Counted from the stretch's first letter, positions 1 through 9,540 are shown. The stretch: DNA of 56,558 nucleotides from Catenibacterium sp. co_0103 (GCF_004168205.1 NZ_RCYB01000007.1:1-56558), one strand, 5' to 3'. Program-made: numbers and translations. Notes: generated from the letters alone by a model not told the origin.

Positions 1-97
1 TTATGAATAGAATTCACAAAGGTTTTGGTTTAGTTGGTCGTGATCAATGGTTTCCAAATTAATAGATAACAACTAACCTTATCTACTGAAAACTTAA

Positions 98-304
98 TTT
101 ACAGGAAATAAGAATTTACACAAGATTCTTGACACTATCTTAACGTTTTTAGGCTGGTATGTTTTAATTTCGTTAATCATTAATGAGTATCGTAGTATTT
201 TAGAAAATCTTGTAGAAGCTGGATTTGATGTGCCACAGATTCTTGTTAAAGGTTTAGAAGTAGCTTCTCAAAACATAGAAAGCATGGTAGAAAACAATGA
301 GTAA
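98..304 (+). pseudogene. Phage holin C-terminal fragment (holin 4_1/toxin-secretion type)
   Basis: An open frame that begins just after a TAA and has no ATG, GTG or TTG near its start. It encodes one hydrophobic segment (LGWYVLISLIINEY) followed by SILENLVEAGFDVPQIL. The pattern 'INE..SILENL...G..(I/V)P' is typical of the end of phage holins of the 4_1 family, which form membrane holes that release endolysin. The fragment ends eight bases inside the downstream lysozyme start (ATGAGTAA overlap), as expected for a holin-endolysin cassette. The N-terminal half is missing or in another frame. Bases 1-97 contain nothing I recognise apart from a 19-codon frame at 3-62. Confidence 0.55.
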
Positions 305-1139
305 TTATATTATAGATATTTCATATCATAACGGGAAAGTAGATTTAAGCAAAGCAAAGGAATCTATTTCTGGTGTTGTAGCTAGATGCTCTTATGGATG
401 GAGTTCTAGAAATATTGACAAGCAGTGGAACAATAATGCGAAACAAGCAAATGAGTTAGGCATTCCATTATTTGCTTATCATTTTTGCTATGCTAGAAAC
501 GAATATGAAGCTAAAAGAGAAGCATATTTAGCTTTGCAGGCATGCAGTAAATATCAGGTATGTGTTATTTATTATGATATTGAGTATTCTGATTATCAGG
601 GCAGTTTGAGTAATGACATGTATTATAAGATTGCTAAAGCATTTTGTGATGTTATTGAAGGAGCAGGTTATTCTGCTGGAATATATGCCAATCAGGACTG
701 GTTTAAAAACAAGCTTACAAATAATGGCTTTTCTGCATGGACGTTATGGATTGCTAATTATGGGCTTAACAATGGGTATAATAATTGGGACAATAAGATT
801 CAATACAATCCTTTTGGAAATGTATTATTGCATCAGTTCACTTCGAATGCCAGAAAAGGTGTTTTAAGAAATATAAAAGGAATAGATTCAAAGTTTTTGG
901 ACTGTAGTTATGATCATGGTCTGATTAATACTTTTTATAAGGTAAAAAACAAAGCTAGTAATTTAAACGTTGGAGATAGTGTGCGTGTTAAGGCTGGTTC
1001 AAAGTGGTATGATGGTCAGTCAATCGCAAATTGTGTATTTAAAAATCAATATGAAGTAATTCAAATCAAAGGTGATAGAGTAGTAATTGGGGTAAACGGT
1101 AAAGTAACAGGAGCAATTTCATTAGAAAGTTTATATTAA
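297..1139 (+). CDS. GH25 lysozyme (phage-type endolysin)
   Basis: A 280-residue secreted or phage-released muramidase that would cut the MurNAc-GlcNAc bond of peptidoglycan. The N-terminus IIDISYHNG is the GH25 first strand with its Asp. YYDIEYSD (about residues 92-99) is the DxE catalytic motif, and AGIYANQDWF and WTLWIANYG are further family strands. Residues 1-210 form the barrel. The last 60 residues (NVGDSVRVKAG to the end) look like a bacterial SH3-type wall-binding domain of clostridial endolysins. There is no signal peptide, which fits holin-dependent release. The start overlaps the stop of the holin fragment. Family assignment is firm; phage origin is inferred from that neighbour. 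Confidence 0.9.
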   Translation: MSNYIIDISYHNGKVDLSKAKESISGVVARCSYGWSSRNIDKQWNNNAKQANELGIPLFAYHFCYARNEYEAKREAYLALQACSKYQVCVIYYDIEYSDYQGSLSNDMYYKIAKAFCDVIEGAGYSAGIYANQDWFKNKLTNNGFSAWTLWIANYGLNNGYNNWDNKIQYNPFGNVLLHQFTSNARKGVLRNIKGIDSKFLDCSYDHGLINTFYKVKNKASNLNVGDSVRVKAGSKWYDGQSIANCVFKNQYEVIQIKGDRVVIGVNGKVTGAISLESLY

Positions 1140-1251
1140 TGAGATGCGAAAGGCACAATGGTGCTTCTGAATGAATGTATGATAAAAATGTAGAAAGAAT
1201 ACCGGTATGAATTCTACGTAAAGTAGTTATCAAAATAGGAGGATAGTAATA

Positions 1252-3528
1252 ATGGCAGATGAAAATGTTAGAAAGGCACAGAAATATTTAAACAGTATGT
1301 ATGGTCATCGTTCCGAATGGGTAAAGCTGGATGAGGACGGTATGACTGGTACAGGTACATGTAAGGGGATTATCAGAGCCTTTCAGATTGAAAATGGAAT
1401 CTCTCCAGTAACAGGAACAGTAGGAAATATCACTTTAAATAAAATGAGATCTTTAAGTGATATTTCAAAAATGAATGCTAATGATCCAGGAAATCCAAAT
1501 GTATGCATTCTGCAGTGCGCATTGTTTGTAAAGGGGTATAATGCTGGAGGAATTACAGGAGTTTATTATACGACTGGAGTGAATGCTGTAAAGCAGTACC
1601 AGAGTGATGCAGGACTTCCAGTAACAGGCATCATTGACTGGAAAGTTTGGATGGGACTAGTATCAATCAACTGGTTTAAAAAGACAAATGATGGAGACAA
1701 GATGATTGTAAAAATCCAGCAGCAGTTGAATGCAGACTGGTCTGATATCATTGGTGTAGGTCCATGTGATGGTATTGTCTCAAGATTTACTTCTTATGCA
1801 TTAATTGCAGCACTACAGGCTGCTGAAGGTATTTATACAAGCTTTATTGGCAGTATTGACAAAAGAAATTTTGGTGATCAGACAGTGGCAAAATTTCCTG
1901 GTGTATTAAAACAGGGAAAGAATGGAAGTTATGTAAAGTATAATAAGCTTGTTCAATACGGCTTGTACTTGAATGGATATGATGCTGGAAGATTTGATGG
2001 TAACTTTGACAGTAGCACTAAGTCTAAGGTTGAAGCATTCCAGGAGTTCTATGCATTAACTGGAATTGGACTAGTGACATCTGGAGAAGTAAACTGTGCA
2101 ACAATGAAATCACTTTTAACAAGTAAAGGTGATACAGGAAGAAAAGCAAAGGCATGTGACTGCTCAACAGTATTAAATAAGCAGCAGGCACTAGATATTA
2201 AGAATGCGGGATATCAGGTGGTAGGTAGATATCTGACAGGAACAGCAAATGGAAAGAGAAAGTTCATCACATTTGAAGAAATCAAAAACATTGAAAGTGC
2301 TGGATTAAGAGTATTCCCTATCTATCAGGATGGAGGATATAAAGTACAGTATTTTCAGAATCTTAGACAGGGCATTGTAGATGCACATACAGCAATTACA
2401 GCAGCTAAGAGAATCGGTGTTCCTAAAGGAACAACCATCTATTTTGCAGTAGACTTTGACTGCTATGATTATCAGATGAAATCATTTATTGTCCCATACT
2501 TCGAGAAACTGAATTATGTATTTAAGAGTGAAACAAATAATAAAAAGTATAAGGTAGGAATTTATGCACCAAGATATATCTGTTCTTATATCAGTAAAGA
2601 AGGCTTAGCGGAATATTCATTTGTAGCTGATATGTCAAGCGGATACAGTTGCAATTTAGGTTATCGTATTCCGAAGAACTGGGCATTTGATCAGTTCTTT
2701 GAATTTAATGAGAGAACAGGTGGGCAATTCCCTTCAAGTCCTTCATTTGATTTAGATAAGGTAGGCTATTCGGGTAGTGATAAGGGTATTACAACATTTG
2801 ATAAAGTGGATTATATGTCACCGGATGAACTGGCAGAGAAAAACTCAGATCAGATGATAGAAGAACAAAAAGATCAATTCGTTTGTAATATTCTAGAAAA
2901 ATTAGGATATTTAAATAAAGTTGTGAAGTCAAACATTGTATACGAGAAAGAGTCCACAGTTGCTGCAATTCCTACAGATGGATGTACAATTTTTGTATCT
3001 TATAAAAGTTCCCATACTTTTACACCTGATAATGAGCTTGGTAAAAAACCTATTTATATTGAAATGGATAATACAGGATTGTTAACTACAACATGCGATA
3101 ATCAAATTAAGAATTTAACTGCTGGCTTGGAGATTCAGGAAAAAGACATCGTAAGAATACTAAATGGAACAGTAGATGGCCTAAGGGAAGTGGCAATCTC
3201 TATGAAGGCTGGGAAAATAGGTATGAAGATTGGAGTAAAAGATAATTTGCCTGTATATACAATTATCTTCACAACAAAAGATATTCTTCCTGATATAGAT
3301 ACAGTAGATTATGAAATGACAACTGAAATTAATTTTAAAATTATGCCTAGTATTTCAGATGGTGGGAAGCAGCCAAAATACGAAATCAATTGGGAAAGAG
3401 CATTAGAAGTAGATCCAGGTGAAACTGCTACTTTAATGTTATCATTAGCAAATGGAACTACTGTATGCTTGCTTGCTATAATTGCCTATTTGTTAAAAAG
3501 AAAAATTTTCGTTTCTGCAAGCAATTAA
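1252..3528 (+). CDS. Peptidoglycan-binding / DUF1906 glycoside hydrolase-like protein
   Basis: A 758-residue multidomain protein with an AGGAGG site just upstream (about 1237). Residues 1-290 contain about three peptidoglycan-binding_1-like repeats (for example KAQKYLNSMYGH and AVKQYQSDAGLPVTGIID). From Cys302-Asp-Cys304 (CDCSTVLNKQQALDIKNAGY) to about residue 520 runs a DUF1906 (Rv2525c-like) glycoside-hydrolase-like barrel, including GTTIYFAVDFDCYDY and KVGIYAPRYICSYI. Residues 520-735 are unrecognised. The C-terminus has one hydrophobic helix (TTVCLLAIIAYLLKR), so the protein may be tail-anchored. No N-terminal signal peptide is seen. It probably binds or remodels cell wall. It follows the endolysin by 112 bases and could belong to the same phage remnant or to the host. 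Confidence 0.8.
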   Translation: MADENVRKAQKYLNSMYGHRSEWVKLDEDGMTGTGTCKGIIRAFQIENGISPVTGTVGNITLNKMRSLSDISKMNANDPGNPNVCILQCALFVKGYNAGGITGVYYTTGVNAVKQYQSDAGLPVTGIIDWKVWMGLVSINWFKKTNDGDKMIVKIQQQLNADWSDIIGVGPCDGIVSRFTSYALIAALQAAEGIYTSFIGSIDKRNFGDQTVAKFPGVLKQGKNGSYVKYNKLVQYGLYLNGYDAGRFDGNFDSSTKSKVEAFQEFYALTGIGLVTSGEVNCATMKSLLTSKGDTGRKAKACDCSTVLNKQQALDIKNAGYQVVGRYLTGTANGKRKFITFEEIKNIESAGLRVFPIYQDGGYKVQYFQNLRQGIVDAHTAITAAKRIGVPKGTTIYFAVDFDCYDYQMKSFIVPYFEKLNYVFKSETNNKKYKVGIYAPRYICSYISKEGLAEYSFVADMSSGYSCNLGYRIPKNWAFDQFFEFNERTGGQFPSSPSFDLDKVGYSGSDKGITTFDKVDYMSPDELAEKNSDQMIEEQKDQFVCNILEKLGYLNKVVKSNIVYEKESTVAAIPTDGCTIFVSYKSSHTFTPDNELGKKPIYIEMDNTGLLTTTCDNQIKNLTAGLEIQEKDIVRILNGTVDGLREVAISMKAGKIGMKIGVKDNLPVYTIIFTTKDILPDIDTVDYEMTTEINFKIMPSISDGGKQPKYEINWERALEVDPGETATLMLSLANGTTVCLLAIIAYLLKRKIFVSASN

Positions 3529-3551
3529 TATTTCTGTATTAAAATATGATA

Positions 3552-3560
3552 TGCTATAAT
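3552..3560 (+). promoter_or_regulatory. Extended -10 promoter of the YcxB-like gene
   Basis: TGCTATAAT at 3552-3560 is a perfect extended -10 element with no clear -35. Transcription should begin near 3567, which rules out the upstream in-frame ATG at 3546 and supports the start at 3585. Confidence 0.6.
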
Positions 3561-3584
3561 GTAATACATATGAGAGGGATAAGT

Positions 3585-4091
3585 ATGGAAATTACAATAA
3601 AAAATAATAAGCTAAATTATGAGATATTAAAGAAGAATGGCCAATATTTTTTCCCATCGAGTTTTGTATTAATTTTCAAACTGGTTTCATTATATTATAT
3701 TGTATTGATATTAATAAGCATTTTTAGGAATCGATTTAAGCTATGGACAATATTTATTGTACCGTTAGCAATTATCATTGTTAAAATACTGATCAATTAT
3801 TTTGCTAGAAAATTAATAGATATTCACAAGGAATTATTTAATAAAGAAGAAACCTCTTTTGATTTAGTGTTTTTAGATAACGGCATAGATGTAGTAGAAG
3901 AAACAAAACATTATTTAACGGAATATAAAAGTATAAAAGAAGTAATAGATTCAGGAACACTTATTGTGATTCAAGTTAAAGAAGATGCACCTATTTATTT
4001 TGAAAAGAAGAACGCTACAAAAGATCAATATGAGGAAATAAGGAATATCTTCGAAAAGAATAATATACTTTGTAATATGAAAGAATTCTAA
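3585..4091 (+). CDS. YcxB-like membrane protein
   Basis: A 168-residue protein with two adjacent transmembrane helices (about residues 24-46 and 49-70) and a C-terminal cytoplasmic beta-rich domain. The latter has the YcxB-like pattern FDLVFLDNGIDVVEE...YKSIKEVIDSGTLIVIQ...IYFEKKN. The family's function is unknown. I chose the ATG at 3585 because a GAGAGGGATAAG site precedes it and the -10 box overlaps the earlier ATG. It is monocistronic: own promoter upstream and a terminator at 4177-4213. A damaged paralogue follows. Confidence 0.75.
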   Translation: MEITIKNNKLNYEILKKNGQYFFPSSFVLIFKLVSLYYIVLILISIFRNRFKLWTIFIVPLAIIIVKILINYFARKLIDIHKELFNKEETSFDLVFLDNGIDVVEETKHYLTEYKSIKEVIDSGTLIVIQVKEDAPIYFEKKNATKDQYEEIRNIFEKNNILCNMKEF

Positions 4092-4176
4092 ATGATCAAT
4101 CTATTTTTATTTGATAGCGAGTGACTGGAAGATAGTAATACTTTTTCTTTTTACTAATAGAATAAGAGTACATGGG

Positions 4177-4213
4177 AAGCTACCAAAGAATATAATAAAC
4201 TGGTAGCTTTTTT
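4177..4213 (+). terminator. Rho-independent terminator
   Basis: Arms AAGCTACCA (4177-4185) and TGGTAGCTT (4201-4209) pair perfectly over nine bases and are followed by a run of T. It ends the YcxB-like transcript. Confidence 0.8.
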
Positions 4214-4300
4214 GTTGAACAAAGCAACAAGATTTAATTGATAATATATAATTATTATTTATTATGTTAGAATATCTATAGTTGTAAATATTCTTGGTTT

Positions 4301-4845
4301 GTGAGGTTAGATAGAATCGAACTATTAACTGTTAAAAATAACATAATAAATTATTCAAATTTAAAAAAGTAAGATTCTTCTTTTTTCATTTTATATACAA
4401 ATTATTTGTTCTATGCGGAGCAGTCTTAGGATTATTAGCCGCATTGATTAGCGTATTTAATGGTGATATGTTTGATTTTATTAAATCTTCTCTAGTATTA
4501 GTTATTGTGTGTATATTACCTTTTGTTCAATCAGAAGTTATGTTGAAAAGATTCATAAAACTTCAAAAAGAAAAATATGGATCAGATCAGGTAAGTATCG
4601 ATTTAATATTTGATAATGATGGAATTATTTCAGTTGAACAATCTACTCAAAATAAGAGTAAAATCATGTATAAGGATATTAAACAAGTTATAGAAACAAA
4701 AGAAATTATATTAATTATAAGTAAAGCTGGATATACAACATTTTTTGAAAGAAAAAATGTGGAATCAAGTGATCTCGAAAAATTAAAACAATTCTTTGAT
4801 AAACAGAATATTTTATGGGAAAAATCAATATTAAATATATTTTAA
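4301..4845 (+). pseudogene. Second YcxB-like gene, start lost and frameshifted at an A6 run
   Basis: The frame through 4319-4369 encodes ELLTVKNNIINYSNLKK, which aligns with the N-terminus of the intact neighbour (MEITIKNNKLNYEILKK), then meets TAA at 4370. The -1 frame continues from the same A-run (4363-4368) as VRFFFF, two membrane helices and a full YcxB-like domain (IDLIFDNDGIISVEQ...TFFERKNV) to 4845. At the position of the neighbour's ATG this copy has ATC (4316); a GTG at 4301 is the only plausible start. The interrupted point is A AAA AAG, a classic -1 slippery heptamer, so programmed frameshifting is a minor alternative to decay. A TGTTAGAAT extended -10 lies at 4265-4273. Confidence 0.7.
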
Positions 4846-4901
4846 ACTTGATAGTTTGACTTCTGAAATAACTATAAGTAGGACAGTAAATGATGCAAGA
4901 T

Positions 4902-4959
4902 GGGCTGTTCATTACTGACAGCCCTTTACTAATAGGGGGTTTATTCCCCTGTTTTTTTT
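4902..4959 (+). terminator. Double hairpin with terminator
   Basis: GGGCTGT (4902-4908) pairs with ACAGCCC (4918-4924). A second hairpin, AGGGG (4934-4938) with CCCCT (4946-4950), is followed by eight T. This ends the YcxB-like paralogue transcript upstream of tatD. Confidence 0.7.
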
Positions 4960-4994
4960 ATGTATACTTGTTTAAAAGCGAGGTAATAAGAAAA

Positions 4995-5756
4995 ATGTTA
5001 TTTAATACACATACACATTTAAATAGTGAACAATTATTTGAAAATCGTGATTTATATATTCAGAATGCAATAGATAGAGGTGTGAAGTACTTTACTGTTG
5101 TAGGTTATGATTTAGAGTCTTCACGTCTTGCAGTACAGATAGCGCATGAGTATGACTTTATTTATGCTGCAGTAGGTATTAGTCCTAATGATTGTAAAGA
5201 GACAACAGATGAGGATTTAGAGGCAATAGAATCACTTGCAAAAGATCCTAAGGTTGTTGCTGTGGGTGAAATAGGATTAGATTACTATTGGGATGAAGCA
5301 TCTAAAGAAAAACAGATTGACTGTTTTAAGAAACAGTTAGAAATAGCCAAGAGATTATCTTTACCTGTTACTATTCATGCCAGAGATGCTTATGAAGATA
5401 CATTGGATATTCTTTCTAAGTCAGGTGTAAAGGGTATTATGCATTGTTATAGTGGAAGTTATGAGATGGCTTTAAGATTCATTAAGATTGGTTATTATAT
5501 TTCTTTGGCAGGTCCTGTTACTTTTAAGAATGCGAAGGTTCCTAAAAGAGTCGCTGAAGGCGTAGATTTAAACTATCTACTTGTAGAAACAGATGACCCT
5601 TATCTCACACCAGCACCTTATAGAGGAAAACAGAATGAACCAGGTAATGTCTATTTTGTTGCACAGAAGATTGCTGAACTAAAAGGATTAAGCTACGAAG
5701 AAGTCGCAAAACAGACAACAGAGAATGCACTTAAAGTATTCCAGTTAAAGAAATAG
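4995..5756 (+). CDS. tatD: TatD family metal-dependent deoxyribonuclease
   Basis: A 253-residue TIM-barrel hydrolase, full length for the family. Metal ligands are visible: the N-terminal NTHTHLN (two His), GEIGLDYYWD (Glu), TIHARDA (His), IMHCYSGS (His) and VETDDPYLTP (Asp). TatD/YcfH proteins are Mg2+-dependent 3'-5' exonucleases acting in DNA repair and possibly D-aminoacyl-tRNA quality control. I take ATG 4995 as the start because GCGAGGTAATAAG precedes it and the extra upstream residues run through the preceding terminator. It is flanked by unrelated genes, so probably monocistronic. Family assignment is secure; the physiological substrate is not. Confidence 0.93.
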   Translation: MLFNTHTHLNSEQLFENRDLYIQNAIDRGVKYFTVVGYDLESSRLAVQIAHEYDFIYAAVGISPNDCKETTDEDLEAIESLAKDPKVVAVGEIGLDYYWDEASKEKQIDCFKKQLEIAKRLSLPVTIHARDAYEDTLDILSKSGVKGIMHCYSGSYEMALRFIKIGYYISLAGPVTFKNAKVPKRVAEGVDLNYLLVETDDPYLTPAPYRGKQNEPGNVYFVAQKIAELKGLSYEEVAKQTTENALKVFQLKK

Positions 5757-5798
5757 TAATTAAAATAGAGTATAATATAGTCTATCAGGAGGCTTTTT

Positions 5799-6638
5799 AT
5801 GAACATTTATGATAAGCTCGAACAATTATCCCTTACAGAAAGTGAAAAAATACTTATAGACTATGTTATAGAACATTCAGAAGATATTATGAATATGTCT
5901 GCATCAGATATTTCTAAGAATAGCTATGTGTCTGTTTCTACTATTTATCGAATTATTGACAAACTAGAACTTTCAGGTTTACAGGCATTTAAATCCCATA
6001 TTCACTTTGATCGTGAAAGATACCAGAAAGAACTTATTTCAGTGGACTATAACTATCCTTTCAGGATCAATAATACGAACCATGAAATTATGACTAAAAT
6101 GTTGAATCTCTATGACCAGACACTTCACTCTACATTAAACCTAGTGAATCTAGATGAATTTGGTAAAATTGTCTAGAAGATGTATGATGCAAATGTTATC
6201 GCATTATTTCCTTCTATAGGTAATTTCTTCATGGCTGAGTGTTTTAGACAGAACATGTTAGAAATAGGTAAGGATGTCATAGTAGAAAAACAGATTTTCT
6301 ATCAAACAAAGGTTGCTGAAACATTAAAAAAAGGAGACCTCGCAATCGTGATCTCCTATGCTGATAGAACACCTCATGTAGAAGACTTCATCCGTGTGAT
6401 GAATAAGAACCAGGTGACAACTGTTCTTATTTCTTCTACTAAAGAGAGTGAATTATCTAAACTCGTTGATTATCATCTCTATTTTGCATCGTATGAAGAT
6501 TCAGAAGAAAAGATTGCCTCTTTTTCTTCAAGAGCTTCATTACAATTCTTATTAGACTGTTTATATGCATGCTATTTTAATAAAGATTATGAAAAGAATA
6601 TAGACTATCGTATTGAACACTATATAGAACTCTCATAG
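5799..6638 (+). pseudogene. RpiR/MurR-type regulator interrupted by in-frame TAG
   Basis: Two frames in the same phase form one RpiR protein of 279 codons. Residues 1-80 are the RpiR helix-turn-helix (TESEKILIDYVIEH...SASDISKNSYVSVSTIYRIIDKL). After the TAG at 6174-6176 comes a sugar isomerase domain (VIALFPSIGNFFMAECF, GDLAIVISYADRTPHV, VTTVLISSTKES). RpiR proteins sense phosphosugars and control sugar or amino-sugar operons. A CAG-to-TAG change at codon 126 would explain the break. The gene starts after a good AGGAGG and TATAAT (5771-5776). It converges on the PTS-IIB/ROK fusion, overlapping by 19 bases. The 125-residue N-terminal piece could still bind DNA without its effector domain. Confidence 0.85.
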
Positions 6639-8035
6639 TTCTGTGTTGTACTTAATATCATAGTCCCAAGAAGAATATATTCCTGCATGTTATCTACTTT
6701 GGCAATAGGCGGAATATATTTTTTTGGTATAAGAGTAGCCATTTCTTCATATAATGGGAGTACATGAGGAATAAAGTCACAATAGAATACAAGTTCCTCA
6801 GGACTTAATAAACTGATAATAGATACTAAATAACGGGCGACAACCTCAATACATCCTTCAGGAGACATACTGAGTGTCATTTTATCTTCTGTTAAATCTA
6901 AAGGAAGAAATTGTACTTCTCCTACCAAGTTATGCATACCATGTAGTAGGCAGTTATCCACAATAATACCTGCACCACTTATTGCATGTACAGGCTGGAA
7001 TAAGAAAGCCAGTGAACTTACTTGATCCTGTGAAGAATAATAACCTACAGCTGCTGCATTGACATCATTACATATACATACAGGCAAATGATAACGTTCA
7101 GTGAGGACGTCTTCTAATCTCTCTGGTGTTTCCCATCCGACTAAACTTGTAGAAGACACATAACCATCATCAATAATACCTGGAGTCGCAATACCAATAT
7201 AACGAATACGTGGATAATGAAGACGGGCAATATCTATAATGTCACAAACATCTTGAAGATTAACTACAGGTTTGATTACTTCGTTATCTAATAGTATTTC
7301 TTGATTCTTATCATATACACGATAAGCAACATGAATGGATTGTTTATTACGGAAAATAGAGAGAGCCAATGTCTTATGTTTAATTTCTACATCCAACATA
7401 ACAGGTAAAGGAATCTTCTGATCAGATTGGTTCTTTTTAATCTCTAATGATTCTTTCACAAGTGTAAAGATGGCTTTTACATCATATTTCGCAAATACTT
7501 CAGGTGGTACATTCAAGACAATTTTATCTTTAAGAATATCACATGCTTTAGCATGTAAATAAGAAATCTGTGGTGCTAAGAGAACTACATCATAATCCTG
7601 TGCTACATAGTATAAATTATTATAACCACTTGCTTCTGTTACATAAGGAAGACTCATTAATTTAGAGGCTTCATTCATCTTCATCGCAAAATAGCTAGTT
7701 GTTAAACCACCACTACAGCACAACAATATCTTAACAGTAGGTGTATCACCAATATGCTTCATATAATGAGTGAGTTCTCTAAATAACTTCATTGCATAAT
7801 TCAATGTTTTCATCTGGAAATGTAGATAATATTCAGTCTCACCAGATTGTGTATTGGTTGCTTTAAACTCTATGATATTCAATGGATTAAAGACAATTTC
7901 AATATCGGCATGCTTATTATAGAAATGAATCTCTGTATAGTCTTCATTCACTTTTGTTTCAAAGTCAGGCACTTCCTGCAATAGAATCCATTTCGCAAAG
8001 AGTATTGTATAAATATCACTTAAGAAATCATCCAT
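6620..8035 (-). CDS. PTS IIB (lactose/cellobiose-like) / ROK fusion protein
   Basis: A 471-residue protein; the start at 8035 is set by GGAGGTGAT five bases upstream. Residues 1-98 are unrecognised. Residues about 100-195 look like a lac-family PTS IIB domain, with the phospho-Cys loop KILLCCSGGLTTS (Cys107) and DYDVVLLAPQI. Residues about 210-471 are a ROK domain: IGIATPGIIDDG, CNDVNAAAVG with the catalytic-base Asp, GAGIIVDNCLLHG and GEVQFLPLD. The first phosphate loop reads MLDVEIKHKT instead of DxGGT, and the ROK zinc motif is absent, so sugar kinase activity is doubtful. It may be a phosphorylation-sensing regulator. No helix-turn-helix is evident. Its neighbour is a broken RpiR gene. 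Confidence 0.75.
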   Translation of the reverse strand: MDDFLSDIYTILFAKWILLQEVPDFETKVNEDYTEIHFYNKHADIEIVFNPLNIIEFKATNTQSGETEYYLHFQMKTLNYAMKLFRELTHYMKHIGDTPTVKILLCCSGGLTTSYFAMKMNEASKLMSLPYVTEASGYNNLYYVAQDYDVVLLAPQISYLHAKACDILKDKIVLNVPPEVFAKYDVKAIFTLVKESLEIKKNQSDQKIPLPVMLDVEIKHKTLALSIFRNKQSIHVAYRVYDKNQEILLDNEVIKPVVNLQDVCDIIDIARLHYPRIRYIGIATPGIIDDGYVSSTSLVGWETPERLEDVLTERYHLPVCICNDVNAAAVGYYSSQDQVSSLAFLFQPVHAISGAGIIVDNCLLHGMHNLVGEVQFLPLDLTEDKMTLSMSPEGCIEVVARYLVSIISLLSPEELVFYCDFIPHVLPLYEEMATLIPKKYIPPIAKVDNMQEYILLGTMILSTTQNYESSI

Positions 8036-8150
8036 GAATATCACCTCCATGTCCATATTTTAACATACTCTCAATCCTTAAATACAGTAACGCCTGAAAA
8101 ATGAAAAATATATATCATACAAACTAAATTAACGGTGATAGAAATGAAAA

Positions 8151-8172
8151 GAACCTTGCGAATGCAAGGTTC
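8151..8172 (-). terminator. Terminator of the ABC exporter operon
   Basis: GAACCTTGC (8151-8159) pairs with GCAAGGTTC (8164-8172). On the minus strand it is followed by TTTT. Its upper arm touches the stop codon of the lipoprotein pseudogene. Confidence 0.65.
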
Positions 8173-9529
8173 TAGATAGCCATCTCAAAGATGAATTTTG
8201 TATTTGTGATATTGTTTCCTGATAGACCACTATACTGGTCTTTTTCTTTTAACTTCTTAATTGTAGTCATATCAGTGATCTTTTGAATACCTTCCTGATC
8301 AAATAGACTCATTCCTTCAGATAAGCTTTTTGATCCAGTTACAAGTGTCTGGTATTGTTGAGACAGTTCATTCCCAGCCTGACTCAACTCTGATAAGCTA
8401 GAAGATAATGTCTCTAATTGTTTTGATACAGGACTTTGAGAGAGTAACTCTGAGAGTTGTTCTAAACTCTTCTTATTTTGTATTAAGCTTTCCTGAACAC
8501 CTTCACTGATCGCTCTGTTTACTGCAGCATGCTGTTCATCAGTGAGATCAATCTTATTTATTTTAGATTGAATCAGTTCTGTAGGATCCTTCATAGAAGA
8601 TATTAAGTTTTTAATCAGTGCCTGTGTAGACGCATCATATTGTTTAGAACCCTTTAATAATGCATTGGCTCCATCACTCACTTTAGACACATTGGACATA
8701 TATGTATGAAGGTATTGTCCATACGTTGTACATCCTGCGAGTAATTGTGCTGAACCTTCTACTAACTTCTGGGCTGATTGATTTAATTGATTCGTTGTCT
8801 TTGTGAGTTCACTTAAGTCTAAATCTTTAAAGATACCATTAGTAAATACGGTACTCATATAGTCACATTGGAAGTTCTTGATCTTCATAGTCACTTCCAT
8901 AGAATCCTTAAATGGTTCATAACCAGGAAAACTAATCCAATAATGGCTTGATAATCATCCATCAACATACTCTTCCCATTCTTCACTTCAATATCACTCA
9001 CTGTTTCTTGAGGAAGAAGCATAATAGTAGTTGCTACGAAAGGAGTCTCAGTACTATTCTTATATTTAAATACAGCCTTTAATGTCCCTGTTTTACCTTT
9101 GATATCTGTCACTTTCTGTCCATCCAAATAATAAGTCACATCTACACCAACAGGAAGTGCTGCATCTAAAGTACCTTCATACTGAATACTATTCTTATTA
9201 TTCTCTATCAATAATTGATGATCATTCAAGGTGATATTTTCATCACCCTTATTACTGATATCCTTTAATATAGTTGTATCTTGAATAAGATCACCTTCAT
9301 TTATAGAAGGAATAGTTACTTCGGATTTAGTACTTTTTATTTCACCAGATGCTTTTGTCTTTACAGTAATTGTTTCACTCTTATTCACGGCTTCCTTTAC
9401 ATCATGTCCTTTTGTGGTTAAGACAACAGGTGTTTCTTCTTTAATAGTCTTTGTTTTATTAGTTTTTGTCTCTGTTGTACATCCTGTAAGCATGATACAA
9501 CATAGTATCGCTATTAACTTCTTATTCAT
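8172..9529 (-). pseudogene. Exporter-associated lipoprotein, frameshifted
   Basis: One gene read in two frames. The 5' part (9529-8891) begins with a lipoprotein signal (MNKKLIAILCCIMLTGC, lipobox LTGC) and a beta-rich region. Near 8928-8931 (a run of four A on the plus strand) the reading jumps. The other frame continues directly as FPGYEPFKDSMEVTMKIKN and a long Ser/Leu/Gln-rich helical segment resembling the heptad, YhgE-like region of exporter accessory proteins. Adding one base to the run restores a protein of about 450 residues. It lies 11 bases downstream of the permease and is the last gene of the exporter locus. The 8891-9529 product alone would be a truncated lipoprotein. Confidence 0.8.
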
Positions 9530-9540
9530 GCAAGTACCTC

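Noticed and set aside
4890..4994. N-terminal membrane extension of TatD
   Set aside because: The extra residues are translated from a double terminator hairpin; the family starts at 4995 with a proper ribosome binding site.
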